Source: Salifodinibacter halophilus
Lineage (GTDB): Bacteria; Pseudomonadota; Gammaproteobacteria; Nevskiales; Salinisphaeraceae
Length of the DNA: 64,000 bases
Reading direction: 5' to 3'
NCBI GenBank assembly: GCA_012999515.1
Contig: JABEEB010000001.1
Span: 1,922,001-1,986,000 of the forward strand
The notes below the pieces were generated by a model that saw nothing but the letters and a program-made list of their open reading frames with translations, did not search any database and had not been told where the DNA came from. Numbering within the stretch: the stretch's first letter is position 1; the number at the start of each line of letters is the position of its first letter. Shown one piece after another: positions 46,981 through 55,402 of this stretch. Made by a program: the position numbers and the translations under genes.

Positions 46981-47634
46981 ATGGCACGTAATCCATTCGC
47001 GGTATCGACCGTGCCGCCAATAATCAAATGGTTGTTGATCGCCAACGGCCTCGCTTTTCTGTGGCGCGTCTACGATCCGAGCTTCGTGCTGGCGAACTTC
47101 GCGCTCTGGCCAATCGGAAGCTATCCGGCCGAAACGGGCCACAGCATAATCCAGGTCGGCTTCGAGCCGTGGCAACTGGCGACCTATGGGTTTCTCCACG
47201 CCGGCGTCGCACATCTGTTTTTCAATATGTTCGGTTTGTGGATGTTTGGTCGCGTGCTCGAGGTGGCGTGGGGGCAATGGCGGTTCCTCGCCTATTACGC
47301 GGTTTGTGTCGTTGGTGCTGGCGTCATCCAAGTTGCGAGCCTGTATTTCGCGAGCTCCTACGGTGCTCCCGCGCCGACCATCGGAGCGTCGGGTGGTGTG
47401 TTCGGCGTGCTGCTCGCCTTCGGTGTGATGTTTCCGAACGCACGCGTCATGCTTTTGATCCCGCCAATTCCCATGGCGGCCAAGTGGTTCGTGCTTGGCT
47501 ACGGTGCGCTCGAGCTGTTCTTCGGCGTCACCGGAACTAACGCCGGTGTGGCCCACTTCGCCCATCTTGGGGGCATGGCGTTTGGGGCTGGGCTTTTGCT
47601 CTACTGGTGGCGCCAGGGACGGCTATTGAATTGA
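46981..47634 (+). CDS. Rhomboid-family intramembrane serine protease
   Basis: 217 residues from the ATG at 46981; a longer frame from 46771 runs inside the nitroreductase gene. Six membrane segments. Catalytic elements: HAGVAHLFFNMFGLWMFGRVLE (the helix-2 HxxxN motif), TIGASGGVFGVLLAFGV (Ser in GASG) and GVAHFAHLGGMAFGAGLL (catalytic His). The protease cleaves membrane helices near the lipid surface. Natural substrate unknown. Confidence 0.93.
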   Translation: MARNPFAVSTVPPIIKWLLIANGLAFLWRVYDPSFVLANFALWPIGSYPAETGHSIIQVGFEPWQLATYGFLHAGVAHLFFNMFGLWMFGRVLEVAWGQWRFLAYYAVCVVGAGVIQVASLYFASSYGAPAPTIGASGGVFGVLLAFGVMFPNARVMLLIPPIPMAAKWFVLGYGALELFFGVTGTNAGVAHFAHLGGMAFGAGLLLYWWRQGRLLN

Positions 47635-47685
47635 TGGCCAGTAAAGCGTGGCCACGTAGGACTCAGTTTCGGCTACAGTGAAGTC

Positions 47686-48228
47686 ATGACAGCGACATCC
47701 ACGCACCATTCGCGAACCACGTGGCGGCAGATGATGGTTGTCGGCGTCGTTGCGCTGGCGGCAATGCTGGCTGGTTGTGCTTCGCAGCCGGGCTATCATC
47801 ATGCGGCAAGCCCGGGTGATTTCGGCTATCGCGACGCCGCGATCACCAGCGACCATTACCGTGTGAGCTATACGGGTGATTACGGGCTGTCGCGCTCGCA
47901 AGTCGATAAGTTTGTGCTTTTCCGGGCCGCCGACGTCACGCTCACCCACGGAAGCGACCGATTCCGCATCGTCTCGCGCGAGACATCGCCGGTCACGACG
48001 ACCGACCCGCCGTCCACCGCTAATATCGGTTTTGGCGTTGGCTACCCTTATTTTGGAACCGGAGTCGGCTTCCCGATCAGCGGAACGAGTCGCACTCGCT
48101 ATGAAAGTGTGCTCAACATCCAGGTTGGTGACCAGGTGCCGCAATCCGGTGCGGATGTCTACAACGCCCGCGAAGTCAAGCATCATCTCGCGCCAGTGGT
48201 CGCGGGCGACGATTCGTCGGGCACATAG
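47686..48228 (+). CDS. Lipoprotein, CC0125/CC1285-like
   Basis: 180 residues. N-terminal signal with lipobox: VVGVVALAAMLAGCASQPG, Cys about residue 31. The mature part has SDHYRVSYTGDYGLSRSQVDKFVLFRAADVTL and a Gly/Tyr/Phe-rich middle (NIGFGVGYPYFGTGVGFPI), close to a family of small uncharacterised proteobacterial lipoproteins. Probably anchored in the outer membrane. Function unknown; ampD starts nine bases later. Confidence 0.85.
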   Translation: MTATSTHHSRTTWRQMMVVGVVALAAMLAGCASQPGYHHAASPGDFGYRDAAITSDHYRVSYTGDYGLSRSQVDKFVLFRAADVTLTHGSDRFRIVSRETSPVTTTDPPSTANIGFGVGYPYFGTGVGFPISGTSRTRYESVLNIQVGDQVPQSGADVYNAREVKHHLAPVVAGDDSSGT

Positions 48229-48236
48229 CGTCGACA

Positions 48237-48779
48237 ATGGGTGCGAGTAGGGTGCCGGCGGCCCGCTGGCTGGCCTCGCCCAATGAAGATGCGCGTCCGC
48301 CGAGCGCCGTAATCGACACCATTGTCGTGCACGGCATCAGCTTGCCGGCTGGGGTGTTCGGCCACGATACGGTGGCCAGACTATTCACCAATCGCTTACC
48401 GGCTTCTAACCAGGCATCGATGATCGCCGCGGCGGCGGTGCAGGTGTCCGCACACCTGTTTATCGACCGGCTCGGGCGCTTGGTGCAATTCGTCGATTTC
48501 GAACGGCGCGCATGGCATGCGGGCCAGTCTTCGTTCGATGGGCGATCCCGGGTCAATGACTTTTCGGTTGGTATCGAACTGGAAGGTGTTGACGACTGTC
48601 CGTACGCGCCTGGCCAGTATCGTGGCTTGGCATGGGTTTGTCGCTGGCTGCAACAGCGTTATCCGTCGATTACGGACCAGCGAATCGTCAGCCACGCCCA
48701 TATCGCGCCTGGACGCAAAACCGACCCCGGTCCGGCTTTCGACTGGCGGTGGTTTTTTTATGAGCTCGAACGGCGTTAA
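48237..48779 (+). CDS. ampD: 1,6-anhydro-N-acetylmuramyl-L-alanine amidase AmpD
   Basis: 180 residues, family size. Zinc ligands are visible: TIVVHGISLP (first His), AWHAGQSSFDGRSRVNDFSVGIELEG and SHAHIAPGRKTDPGPAFDW (later His and Asp, with conserved Lys). The cytoplasmic enzyme removes the stem peptide from recycled anhydromuropeptides and so sets AmpR signalling where present. No ampE or beta-lactamase gene follows. Confidence 0.95.
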   Translation: MGASRVPAARWLASPNEDARPPSAVIDTIVVHGISLPAGVFGHDTVARLFTNRLPASNQASMIAAAAVQVSAHLFIDRLGRLVQFVDFERRAWHAGQSSFDGRSRVNDFSVGIELEGVDDCPYAPGQYRGLAWVCRWLQQRYPSITDQRIVSHAHIAPGRKTDPGPAFDWRWFFYELERR

Positions 48780-48954
48780 CCGATTTCGTTTGGCCATGGC
48801 CAAGGGCACCTGCGGGTGATCTGCAAGGCCGCAATCATGACGTTTGGCGCCAACCGCGCTAGCTGCTGCCTCGTCGAGCGGGTCGACTCCAAGGCGGGAC
48901 CCAGCACGTGGTAAGCCGGTATCATCATGTGCTCATGCATATCGAGGAGATTAT

Positions 48955-49740
48955 GTGAGCGATTGGCAGCCCTATCTGAAGCCGGCGATCGAAGCCGCAC
49001 GTGCCGCCGAAGATGTGATTCGTCACTACTATCAAGGTGGTTTCGAAGTCACCCGCAAGGCTGATTCCAGCCCGGTGACCGAGGCCGATGTCGAATGCGA
49101 GCGCGTCATCAAACAGGTCCTCGGCCGGGCATTCCCCGATCATGGTTTCTACGGTGAAGAGCTCGGCCACGAATCCAGTGATGCTGATCTGGTGTGGTTA
49201 ATCGATCCGATCGATGGCACCAAATCATTCGTGCGCGGCTATCCGTTTTTTTCGACTCAGATCGCGTTGGCTTGGCGCGGTGAGCCGGTGGTGGGCGTGT
49301 CGAACGCGCCGATGTTCGGGGATGGTGAATTGGCCACGGCGGCGCGCGGTGTCGGCGCTTGGCTCAATGACGCACCCATCGCGACTTCCACGGTTGAGTC
49401 GCTCGGCGACGCCAGCCTGTCAATTGGCAATGCCGCATCGCTCGCCACATCGCCGGCCTGGTCGGATGTCGGACAGTTAATTGCTGCCGTTGACCGGATT
49501 CGTGGCTACGGCGATTTCTACCACTACCATTTACTGGCCAGCGGGCGTATCGATGCCGTTATCGAGTCCGATCTTAATATCCTGGATATCGCGGCGCTCA
49601 GCGTCATCGTCACCGAAGCTGGTGGCCGCATGACCGATCTCGACGGCTCGCCGGTCGGTCTTAATACGCGTTCGATTTGTGCCGACAATGGCCAGTTGCG
49701 CGATGCGATAACGCCTTATCTTGCGCGCTGGTCACCATAG
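48955..49740 (+). CDS. Inositol-monophosphatase-family phosphatase, HisN-like
   Basis: 261 residues from the GTG at 48955, preceded by GAGGAGA. Metal-site motifs: ADSSPVTEADVECERVI, FYGEELG, WLIDPIDGTKSFVRGYPFF, and the C-terminal DLNILDIAALSVIVTEAGG. The DPIDGTKSF sequence and GDFYHYHLLASGRIDAVIE favour the subgroup containing monofunctional histidinol-phosphatases (HisN); CysQ-type nucleotidase or plain inositol phosphatase cannot be excluded. The last 25 bases overlap the end of the convergent HAD gene. Confidence 0.85.
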   Translation: MSDWQPYLKPAIEAARAAEDVIRHYYQGGFEVTRKADSSPVTEADVECERVIKQVLGRAFPDHGFYGEELGHESSDADLVWLIDPIDGTKSFVRGYPFFSTQIALAWRGEPVVGVSNAPMFGDGELATAARGVGAWLNDAPIATSTVESLGDASLSIGNAASLATSPAWSDVGQLIAAVDRIRGYGDFYHYHLLASGRIDAVIESDLNILDIAALSVIVTEAGGRMTDLDGSPVGLNTRSICADNGQLRDAITPYLARWSP

Positions 49741-50432
49741 GCGCGCTCTGGAATCGCATCGATGGCCGGAAGACTATCGGTGCGTAAGCTGATCACGTGC
49801 CAGCCGGCGCGGCGTGCCTCGGCGGCCAGCGTGGTGTCGGGGTCGACCGCGACTGGCATGTCGACCCGACGTAAAAGCGGCAAATCGTTGAGTGAGTCGG
49901 AATAGAACCATGTGCGTTCGGCTTGCCCAGACTGCTCATTGAGCCACTGGTCGACGCGCGCGATCTTGCCCTCACGGTAAGCTGGTGTGCCGACGATTTC
50001 GCCTGTATAGCCACCGTCGGCGTATTCCGGGTCGGTGGCGATCAGCGTATCGATACCGAGTCGCGTTGCGATCGGTTCGGCGATGAAACGATTGGTGGCC
50101 GTGATGATAGCCGTTTTATGCCCGGCCGCGACGTGGCGATCAACGAGCTCGCTGGCCAGCGGCGCGATGATGGGCTCGATATAGTCGCCGACAAACCGTT
50201 CGCGTGCGGCCGCCAGCGTCGACCATGGACGACCGAACAGCGGCGCTAGCGTAAAGCGCTGGAACGCGTGGATGTCGAGAGTGCCGGCGGCGTACTGGGC
50301 GTGAAACCCGCTGCTTTGCCGCGCGTGGCTTTCGGCGTCGACCCAACCTTCGTCCACGACAAATTGGCCCCAGGCCACGTCGCTATCGCCGGCGAGCAGC
50401 GTATTGTCGAGGTCGAAGAAAGCGATGTGCAC
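49716..50432 (-). CDS. HAD-IB phosphatase (SerB-like)
   Basis: 238 residues. Motif I FFDLDNTLLAGDSDVAW, motif II AAGHKTAIITATNRFIAEP, motif III/IV with TWFYSDSLNDLPLLRRVDMPVAVDPD. This is the HAD-IB group found next to rppH in many gammaproteobacteria, sometimes annotated as histidinol-phosphatase or phosphoserine-phosphatase-like. It is divergent from rppH. Its 3' end overlaps the neighbouring HisN-like gene on the opposite strand by 25 bases. Confidence 0.88.
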   Translation of the reverse strand: MHIAFFDLDNTLLAGDSDVAWGQFVVDEGWVDAESHARQSSGFHAQYAAGTLDIHAFQRFTLAPLFGRPWSTLAAARERFVGDYIEPIIAPLASELVDRHVAAGHKTAIITATNRFIAEPIATRLGIDTLIATDPEYADGGYTGEIVGTPAYREGKIARVDQWLNEQSGQAERTWFYSDSLNDLPLLRRVDMPVAVDPDTTLAAEARRAGWHVISLRTDSLPAIDAIPERAYGDQRAR

Positions 50433-50582
50433 GTTTAATCTGGCTTGCAGCGGATGGTCGCGACTGTCTGCCCAGTTGATTCGCGCGCCAATGCCCGAGC
50501 TGGGCTAGACCTTTGGCGAATTGGGTCACGCCCGCGACCTGTGAAAGAATCGCCGTATATTACAACAATTGGGCACGGCGTC

Positions 50583-51071
50583 GTGATTGACGACGAAGGA
50601 TTTCGCGCAAACGTAGGCATCATTCTGTGTCGGGGTGGAAACGAGCTGTTCTGGGCCAAGCGGGTCGGGCAGCAGGCTTGGCAATTCCCACAAGGTGGGA
50701 TTCGCAGGGGGGAGTCGCCGCGCGAGGCGGTTTATCGTGAATTGGAGGAAGAGGTCGGCTTAACCGCACGCGATACGCGTGTGGTCGCCACGACCCGTAA
50801 TTGGCTTCGTTATCGGCTGCCGAAACACTTAGTTCGGCATAATAGTCGGCCGCTTTGTATTGGCCAGAAGCAGAAATGGTTCATGCTGGAATTGCTGGCT
50901 CCGGAAACGCGGGTACGTTTCGATCGCACCAGCTCGCCGGAATTCGACGGCTATCGTTGGGTCGACTACTGGCATCCGCTGGCGGAAGTGGTCTCGTTTA
51001 AGCGCCAGGTCTATCGTCAAGCACTCAAAGAACTGGCGGCCCACATCGCACGGACGTCGACGGTCGATTAG
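50583..51071 (+). CDS. rppH: RNA pyrophosphohydrolase RppH
   Basis: 162 residues from the GTG at 50583, which gives the usual start [20 protein letters not shown]; upstream in-frame codons have no family similarity. Nudix box: [23 protein letters not shown]. Downstream family text [27 protein letters not shown] is present. It removes pyrophosphate from mRNA 5' ends and starts RNase E decay. The usual neighbour ptsP is not seen. Confidence 0.95.
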   Translation: MIDDEGFRANVGIILCRGGNELFWAKRVGQQAWQFPQGGIRRGESPREAVYRELEEEVGLTARDTRVVATTRNWLRYRLPKHLVRHNSRPLCIGQKQKWFMLELLAPETRVRFDRTSSPEFDGYRWVDYWHPLAEVVSFKRQVYRQALKELAAHIARTSTVD

Positions 51072-51098
51072 GCGCGAGCGCTACCGTTAAAATCCGTT

Positions 51099-51128
51099 AT
51101 TGACAATCATTCGTATTCGCGATTGAAT
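51099..51128 (+). promoter_or_regulatory. bfd promoter with Fur-like site
   Basis: TTGACA at 51100-51105, 17-base spacer, TTGAAT at 51123-51128. The stretch TGACAATCATTCGTATTC across the spacer resembles half of a Fur box (GATAATGATAATCATTATC); binding there would block the promoter. bfd repression by Fur is well known. The ATG is 22 bases downstream of the -10 element. Confidence 0.6.
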
Positions 51129-51150
51129 ATCGCTAAGCGATGAGGTTGTC

Positions 51151-51387
51151 ATGTACGTTTGTATTTGTAACGCCGTTACCGAGCGGCAGATAAGCCAAGC
51201 CTACTGCGAGGGTGCCTGCAGTTTGCGCGCCCTGCGCGAACGTCTTGGTGTCGCGGGATGCTGTGGCCGCTGTGCTAGTTGTGCACGCGATGTGTTGGGC
51301 CGTTGCAAGGCCGAGCAGGCAGCGGAAGCAGCGAGCGGCAACGATTTTGTGCCAACCCCAAGCACAGTCGACGAGACGCCTGCTTGA
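51151..51387 (+). CDS. bfd: Bacterioferritin-associated ferredoxin
   Basis: 78 residues. The four Cys of the [2Fe-2S] Fer2_BFD fold are visible: MYVCICNAVTERQI (CxC) and GVAGCCGRCASCARDVL (CxxC). Bfd reduces bacterioferritin to release stored iron. A C-terminal tail of about 15 residues goes beyond the core. bfr follows after 184 bases, so both partners are neighbours. Confidence 0.95.
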   Translation: MYVCICNAVTERQISQAYCEGACSLRALRERLGVAGCCGRCASCARDVLGRCKAEQAAEAASGNDFVPTPSTVDETPA

Positions 51388-51571
51388 AGATAGCCCGTCG
51401 CTCACTGGCGCCAGGGTCAAAAAAGTCTGTCGATAGTACTTGAATGTGTTTGTGTCGTGACAGCGCCGGCTTTTCGAAGCCGAGCGGCGCGCGTTGGGCC
51501 TTTTTAGAATTGTGAACGGGCCAACCATCGTCTATCCTTAAAGGTCGAACAATCAATTATGGGGTAGCCCG

Positions 51572-52069
51572 ATGCAAGGTAATCGGCAAGTTCTCGAGTA
51601 TCTCCAAGCGGGGTTGAAACTCGAACTAACGGCGATTAATCAATATTTCCTGCATGCGCGTATGTATGACGACATGGGGCTCGTGCAGATCGGCAAGAAG
51701 GAATACGACGAATCGATCGAGGAGATGAGACATGCCGATCGATTCATCCAGCGGATTCTATTCCTGAACGGCCTCCCGAACTTGCAGGACTTGGCCAAGC
51801 TTCGTATCGGCGAGACTGCCAAGGAGATGATGGAAGGTGATTTGGCGGCCGAACGCGAGTCGTACGCGTTGTATTCCGAAGCCATTGCGGTGTGCGAGCG
51901 CGAGCAGGACTACGCCAGCCGCGATCTGTTCGCCGAGATCTTGGCTGACGAGGAAAACCATATCGACTTCCTCGAAACCCAGCTCGGATTGATCGAGCGC
52001 ATGGGTGAGTCGAACTATGCGCAGTCGCAGGTCGGCCCCGACGTAACCAAAGCCGGGGACGCTGAGTAA
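51572..52069 (+). CDS. bfr: Bacterioferritin
   Basis: 165 residues. A 24-mer haem-containing iron store. Ferroxidase ligands: Glu in GLKLELTAINQYFLHARM, Glu and His in EEMRHADRFIQRILFLNG, and EENHIDFLETQL near the end. The Met in IEEMRHAD is the haem ligand position, so this is a haem-binding subunit. Ends in a hairpin shared with the convergent hemJ gene. Confidence 0.96.
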   Translation: MQGNRQVLEYLQAGLKLELTAINQYFLHARMYDDMGLVQIGKKEYDESIEEMRHADRFIQRILFLNGLPNLQDLAKLRIGETAKEMMEGDLAAERESYALYSEAIAVCEREQDYASRDLFAEILADEENHIDFLETQLGLIERMGESNYAQSQVGPDVTKAGDAE

Positions 52070-52084
52070 GACTGGTCAGTCTGG

Positions 52085-52111
52085 CGCCACCGACCATATC
52101 GGTCGGTGGCG
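52085..52111. terminator. Hairpin between bfr and hemJ
   Basis: Eleven-pair perfect stem (CGCCACCGACC / GGTCGGTGGCG) with a five-base loop, between the convergent bfr and hemJ stops. No clear U-run on either side, so termination strength is uncertain. Confidence 0.6.
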
Positions 52112-52124
52112 TCGAGCGCGGCCG

Positions 52125-52547
52125 CTAGAATGGTTTAACGAAAATCACAATCATGATGAGGACCAAAACGACCGTCGGGATTTCGTTGGTGGTCCGGAAG
52201 GTGTCGGCGCTCAACCGGTTTCGGCGTTCGCGAAATTTTTTAACCTGAATCTGGCACCAGCCTTGAAAGCCAATTAGCACCAGCACGAGTGCCAGCTTGG
52301 CGTGGAACCAGCCATTGGCGCTGATCCAGTCGCCGCCTTTCAGCAAGGCCAGCCATGCCCCGAAAATGATTGTGCCCGCAGCGGCAATCGAGGTCAGGAT
52401 CGAGAGGCGGCGTTCCATGATGCAGAACCGATCGAATCCGAGTTGGTCGTGGGTGTCGGCGTGGTAGACGAATAGCCGTGGCAGATAAAACAGCCCGGCG
52501 AACCAGGACACCACGAAAACCATGTGAAACGCTTTCAGCCAATCCAT
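52125..52547 (-). CDS. hemJ: Protoporphyrinogen IX oxidase HemJ
   Basis: 140 residues, four membrane segments. Typical start MDWLKAFHMVFVVSWFAGLFYLPRLFVYH with the conserved His, then EIRL-like MERRLSILTSIAAAGTIIFG, and GWFHAKLALVLVLIGFQGWC with the second His, and NEIPTVVLVLIMIVIFVKPF. It is the HemJ (formerly UPF0093) type of the penultimate haem-synthesis enzyme. Lies next to the haem-containing bacterioferritin gene. Confidence 0.94.
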   Translation of the reverse strand: MDWLKAFHMVFVVSWFAGLFYLPRLFVYHADTHDQLGFDRFCIMERRLSILTSIAAAGTIIFGAWLALLKGGDWISANGWFHAKLALVLVLIGFQGWCQIQVKKFRERRNRLSADTFRTTNEIPTVVLVLIMIVIFVKPF

Positions 52548-52673
52548 CGTGTTGTTGCCTCGCCTCGTGTTGTTGGGTGTGCGATTAACGGCACTGGATT
52601 ATACTGATCTAAACGCAGGCGCGAGCCGATCTGGCCGTGGCCGCACTATGCCCGACCGAAGACGATCTGACAC

Positions 52674-53708
52674 ATGAGCAAGCCCATACATATCGGCCTC
52701 GTTGGTGCGACCGGCTATGCCGGTGGCGAACTGTTGCGATTGCTCGCCGCGCGTGACGACGTGTGCGTGTCGGCGATCACGTCGGAGCGCGCCAAGGGGC
52801 AACACGTGACCGATTTCTATCCGACGCTGCGCGGTTGGCTAGATTTGTCGTTCATGGCGCCGTCGTCAGATGCTTTAGCCGATTGTGACGTCGTCTTTTT
52901 TGCTACACCCCACGGTGTGGCCATGAATCTGGTGCCTGATTTATTGGCAGCCGGCAAGCGCATTATCGACCTTTCAGCGGATTTTCGGCTGCGTGACGCC
53001 GAACTCTGGAGTAAGTGGTACGGCCAGCCCCACGCCGCGCCGGATCTGCTGGCCGAAGCTGTTTACGGCTTACCGGAACTGAGCCGTGCTGGCATCGCCG
53101 ACGCGCGGATCGTGGCTGTACCGGGGTGTTATCCAACTTCGACCCTGCTCGGCCTCAAACCCTTGCTTGAAGCCAGCGCGATCGACACCGGCGATATCAT
53201 CGCCGACGCCAAGACCGGCGTGTCTGGCGCGGGCCGCACGTCGAAACCGGCGTTCGCCTTTTCCGAGGTGGCCGAGTCGATGCATGCCTACGGTGTCGCC
53301 GGTCATCGCCACTTGCCAGAAATCCAACAGGCGCTCGGTTGGAGCGCGAATGAAACAGTCGGTCTGACCTTTGTGCCGCACCTGGTACCGATGATTCGCG
53401 GGATGGAGGTCACGATCTACGTGCGCCAAACTGGCTCGAGCGACCCGCAGGCAGTCTTCGAGGCGGCTTATGCGGATGAACCGTTCGTCGGCGTTGTTCC
53501 GGCTGGTTCGCAGCCCGCGACGGCCCATGTGCGCGCCACCAACAACGCCATGGTCAGCGTAACCTCGGTGGGTGGCGACCGGCTGGTTGTGACGTCAGTC
53601 ATCGATAACTTGCTGAAAGGCGCCGCCGGCCAGGCTCTACAGTGTTTGAATTTGATGATCGGCGCGCCCGAGACCGCCAGCCTCGCTGCACCGACCGCGC
53701 TACCTTGA
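52674..53708 (+). CDS. argC: N-acetyl-gamma-glutamyl-phosphate reductase
   Basis: 344 residues. It reduces N-acetylglutamyl phosphate in arginine synthesis. NADP site IGLVGATGYAGGELLRLLA, catalytic Cys in VPGCYPTSTLLGLKPLLE, His in GHRHLPEIQQALG, and GVSGAGRTSKPAFAFSEVAES. Stands alone with erpA 61 bases downstream. Confidence 0.96.
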   Translation: MSKPIHIGLVGATGYAGGELLRLLAARDDVCVSAITSERAKGQHVTDFYPTLRGWLDLSFMAPSSDALADCDVVFFATPHGVAMNLVPDLLAAGKRIIDLSADFRLRDAELWSKWYGQPHAAPDLLAEAVYGLPELSRAGIADARIVAVPGCYPTSTLLGLKPLLEASAIDTGDIIADAKTGVSGAGRTSKPAFAFSEVAESMHAYGVAGHRHLPEIQQALGWSANETVGLTFVPHLVPMIRGMEVTIYVRQTGSSDPQAVFEAAYADEPFVGVVPAGSQPATAHVRATNNAMVSVTSVGGDRLVVTSVIDNLLKGAAGQALQCLNLMIGAPETASLAAPTALP

Positions 53709-53769
53709 TTATGGCTAGTTTGCCGGCATAGTCTAGAATGTAGATAGAGTCAGTCGATATGGTTAGGCA

Positions 53770-54141
53770 ATGACGACGACCGCAGAGCCTTTGGAAGCAA
53801 CCGAGCAGGCAAACAACGTGTTGGTGTTTACCGATGCCGCTGCTGGGAAAGTTAAGACACTGCTCGAGGACGAGGACAACGATGCGCTCAAGTTGCGGGT
53901 CTTTGTTTCGGGTGGTGGCTGTTCCGGATTTCAATACGGATTTAGCTTCGATGAAAATGTCGAAGACGGCGATACGCTGGTTAAAAAACAGGGCGTAACG
54001 CTATTGGTCGATCCCATGAGCGTGTTGTATCTAACTGGCGCCGAGATCGATTTTTCCGATGGCGTCGAAGGTGAACAGTTCGTGATCCGTAACCCCAACG
54101 CCACGACCACCTGCGGCTGCGGCAACTCCTTCGGCGTCTAG
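53770..54141 (+). CDS. erpA: Iron-sulfur cluster insertion protein ErpA
   Basis: 123 residues. A-type Fe-S carrier with the three Cys: [18 protein letters not shown] and the C-terminal [30 protein letters not shown] supports ErpA rather than IscA or SufA. The N-terminus extends about 15 residues beyond the core. The argC-erpA-anmK-tyrS order is common in gammaproteobacteria. Confidence 0.95.
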   Translation: MTTTAEPLEATEQANNVLVFTDAAAGKVKTLLEDEDNDALKLRVFVSGGGCSGFQYGFSFDENVEDGDTLVKKQGVTLLVDPMSVLYLTGAEIDFSDGVEGEQFVIRNPNATTTCGCGNSFGV

Positions 54142-54156
54142 CGCCGCACGCCCTTC

Positions 54157-55305
54157 TTAGTTCTCGCCGCTGGGTGGCAAGTACACGCCGCCCAGGCATG
54201 CTGGCGTGCGCGCGCCGGTAACGCCAGGTGCATTGCCGGGATCGCCGTTAATGCGCCGCCGTGCGAGCCACGAAAACGCGACTGCTTCCACCCAGTCGCC
54301 GTTGATGCCGAAATCGTCGCTGGTCACGACCGCCCGTGGTGCGATGCGCTCGGCGAGCATCGCCTTGAAAACCGGATTGTGGGTGCCGCCGCCACACAGA
54401 ATAGCGTCGCTATTGCCCGGACTGTAGGCGACGATTGCATCACCGGCTGTCTCGGCAGTGAAACGACACAGCGTCGTCTGTACGTCGACCGGCCGTGGCG
54501 TGTGTTCGAGCTGATCGAGGTGAGACCGCAGCCAGGCTAGGCCGTAATGGTCGCGGCCGGTGCTTTTGGGCGGTGCGCGGTTGATAAACGCATCGGACCG
54601 GAGGCATTCAAGCAGCGGTGTATCCACGCGACCTTTGGCTGCCCATTGTCCGTCATGGTCGAACGGTAGGCTTAGCTGGTCATCGATCCATGCGTCCATC
54701 AATGCGTTGCCGGGGCCGGTGTCGAAACCAGTCACGTCAGGCGCGGCCGCTGTGCCGGCCGGTGCGATGACCGACAGATTGGCAATGCCGCCAACGTTCA
54801 ATACCGCGCGGCTGCGTGTGGCGTGGCCAAAGAAGGCGGCGTGAAAAGCAGGCGCCAGTGGTGCGCCTTGGCCATCGACTGCCATGTCGGCGTTCCGAAA
54901 ATCGGCGACTACCGTCGTCCCGGTCTCGGCGGCTATGCGGCTGGGCGATCCGATTTGCGTACTGAAGGCCAGCGTCGCCTCTGGCTGGTGGCAGACCGTT
55001 TGACCGTGGCTGCCGATTGCGGTGATATCAGCTGGGCGCACGCCGGCTTGGTGCATCAGAACATTGGCCGCGCGCGCGAACCAATAGCCAGTCCGCTGAT
55101 CGAGCGCTCCGAGATTGGTGAGCGATACGCGGGCGCTGGCGTCCGACAAGGCGAGCAGCTCGGTCCGCAGGGTCGCCGGTAATGGTTGGCTATGCGTGGC
55201 GACCAGGCGTGCGGTGCCATCGTTGTTAAATGCAACGAGTGCGGCGTCGATCGCGTCGACGCTCGTCCCGGACATCAGGCCGATATAAAGTGAGTGTTCA
55301 GACAT
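54157..55305 (-). CDS. anmK: Anhydro-N-acetylmuramic acid kinase
   Basis: 382 residues. It phosphorylates and opens 1,6-anhydroMurNAc in cell-wall recycling, after AmpD (48237) has removed the peptide. Visible: YIGLMSGTSVDAIDAALV (phosphate loop), AIGSHGQTVCHQPEA, NVGGIANLSVI, DTGPGNALMDAWI, LCGGGTHNPVFKAMLAE, and DWVEAVAFSWLARR. Divergent from tyrS, 97 bases apart. Confidence 0.96.
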   Translation of the reverse strand: MSEHSLYIGLMSGTSVDAIDAALVAFNNDGTARLVATHSQPLPATLRTELLALSDASARVSLTNLGALDQRTGYWFARAANVLMHQAGVRPADITAIGSHGQTVCHQPEATLAFSTQIGSPSRIAAETGTTVVADFRNADMAVDGQGAPLAPAFHAAFFGHATRSRAVLNVGGIANLSVIAPAGTAAAPDVTGFDTGPGNALMDAWIDDQLSLPFDHDGQWAAKGRVDTPLLECLRSDAFINRAPPKSTGRDHYGLAWLRSHLDQLEHTPRPVDVQTTLCRFTAETAGDAIVAYSPGNSDAILCGGGTHNPVFKAMLAERIAPRAVVTSDDFGINGDWVEAVAFSWLARRRINGDPGNAPGVTGARTPACLGGVYLPPSGEN

Positions 55306-55402
55306 GACTGGGTTTAGTTAAGGGTTGCGGTACGATAGCGGTCGACCGCTTGCAGCGGTTGACTAACATCTAGATGTAGAACTCAACGAATAGACGACGC
55401 GT

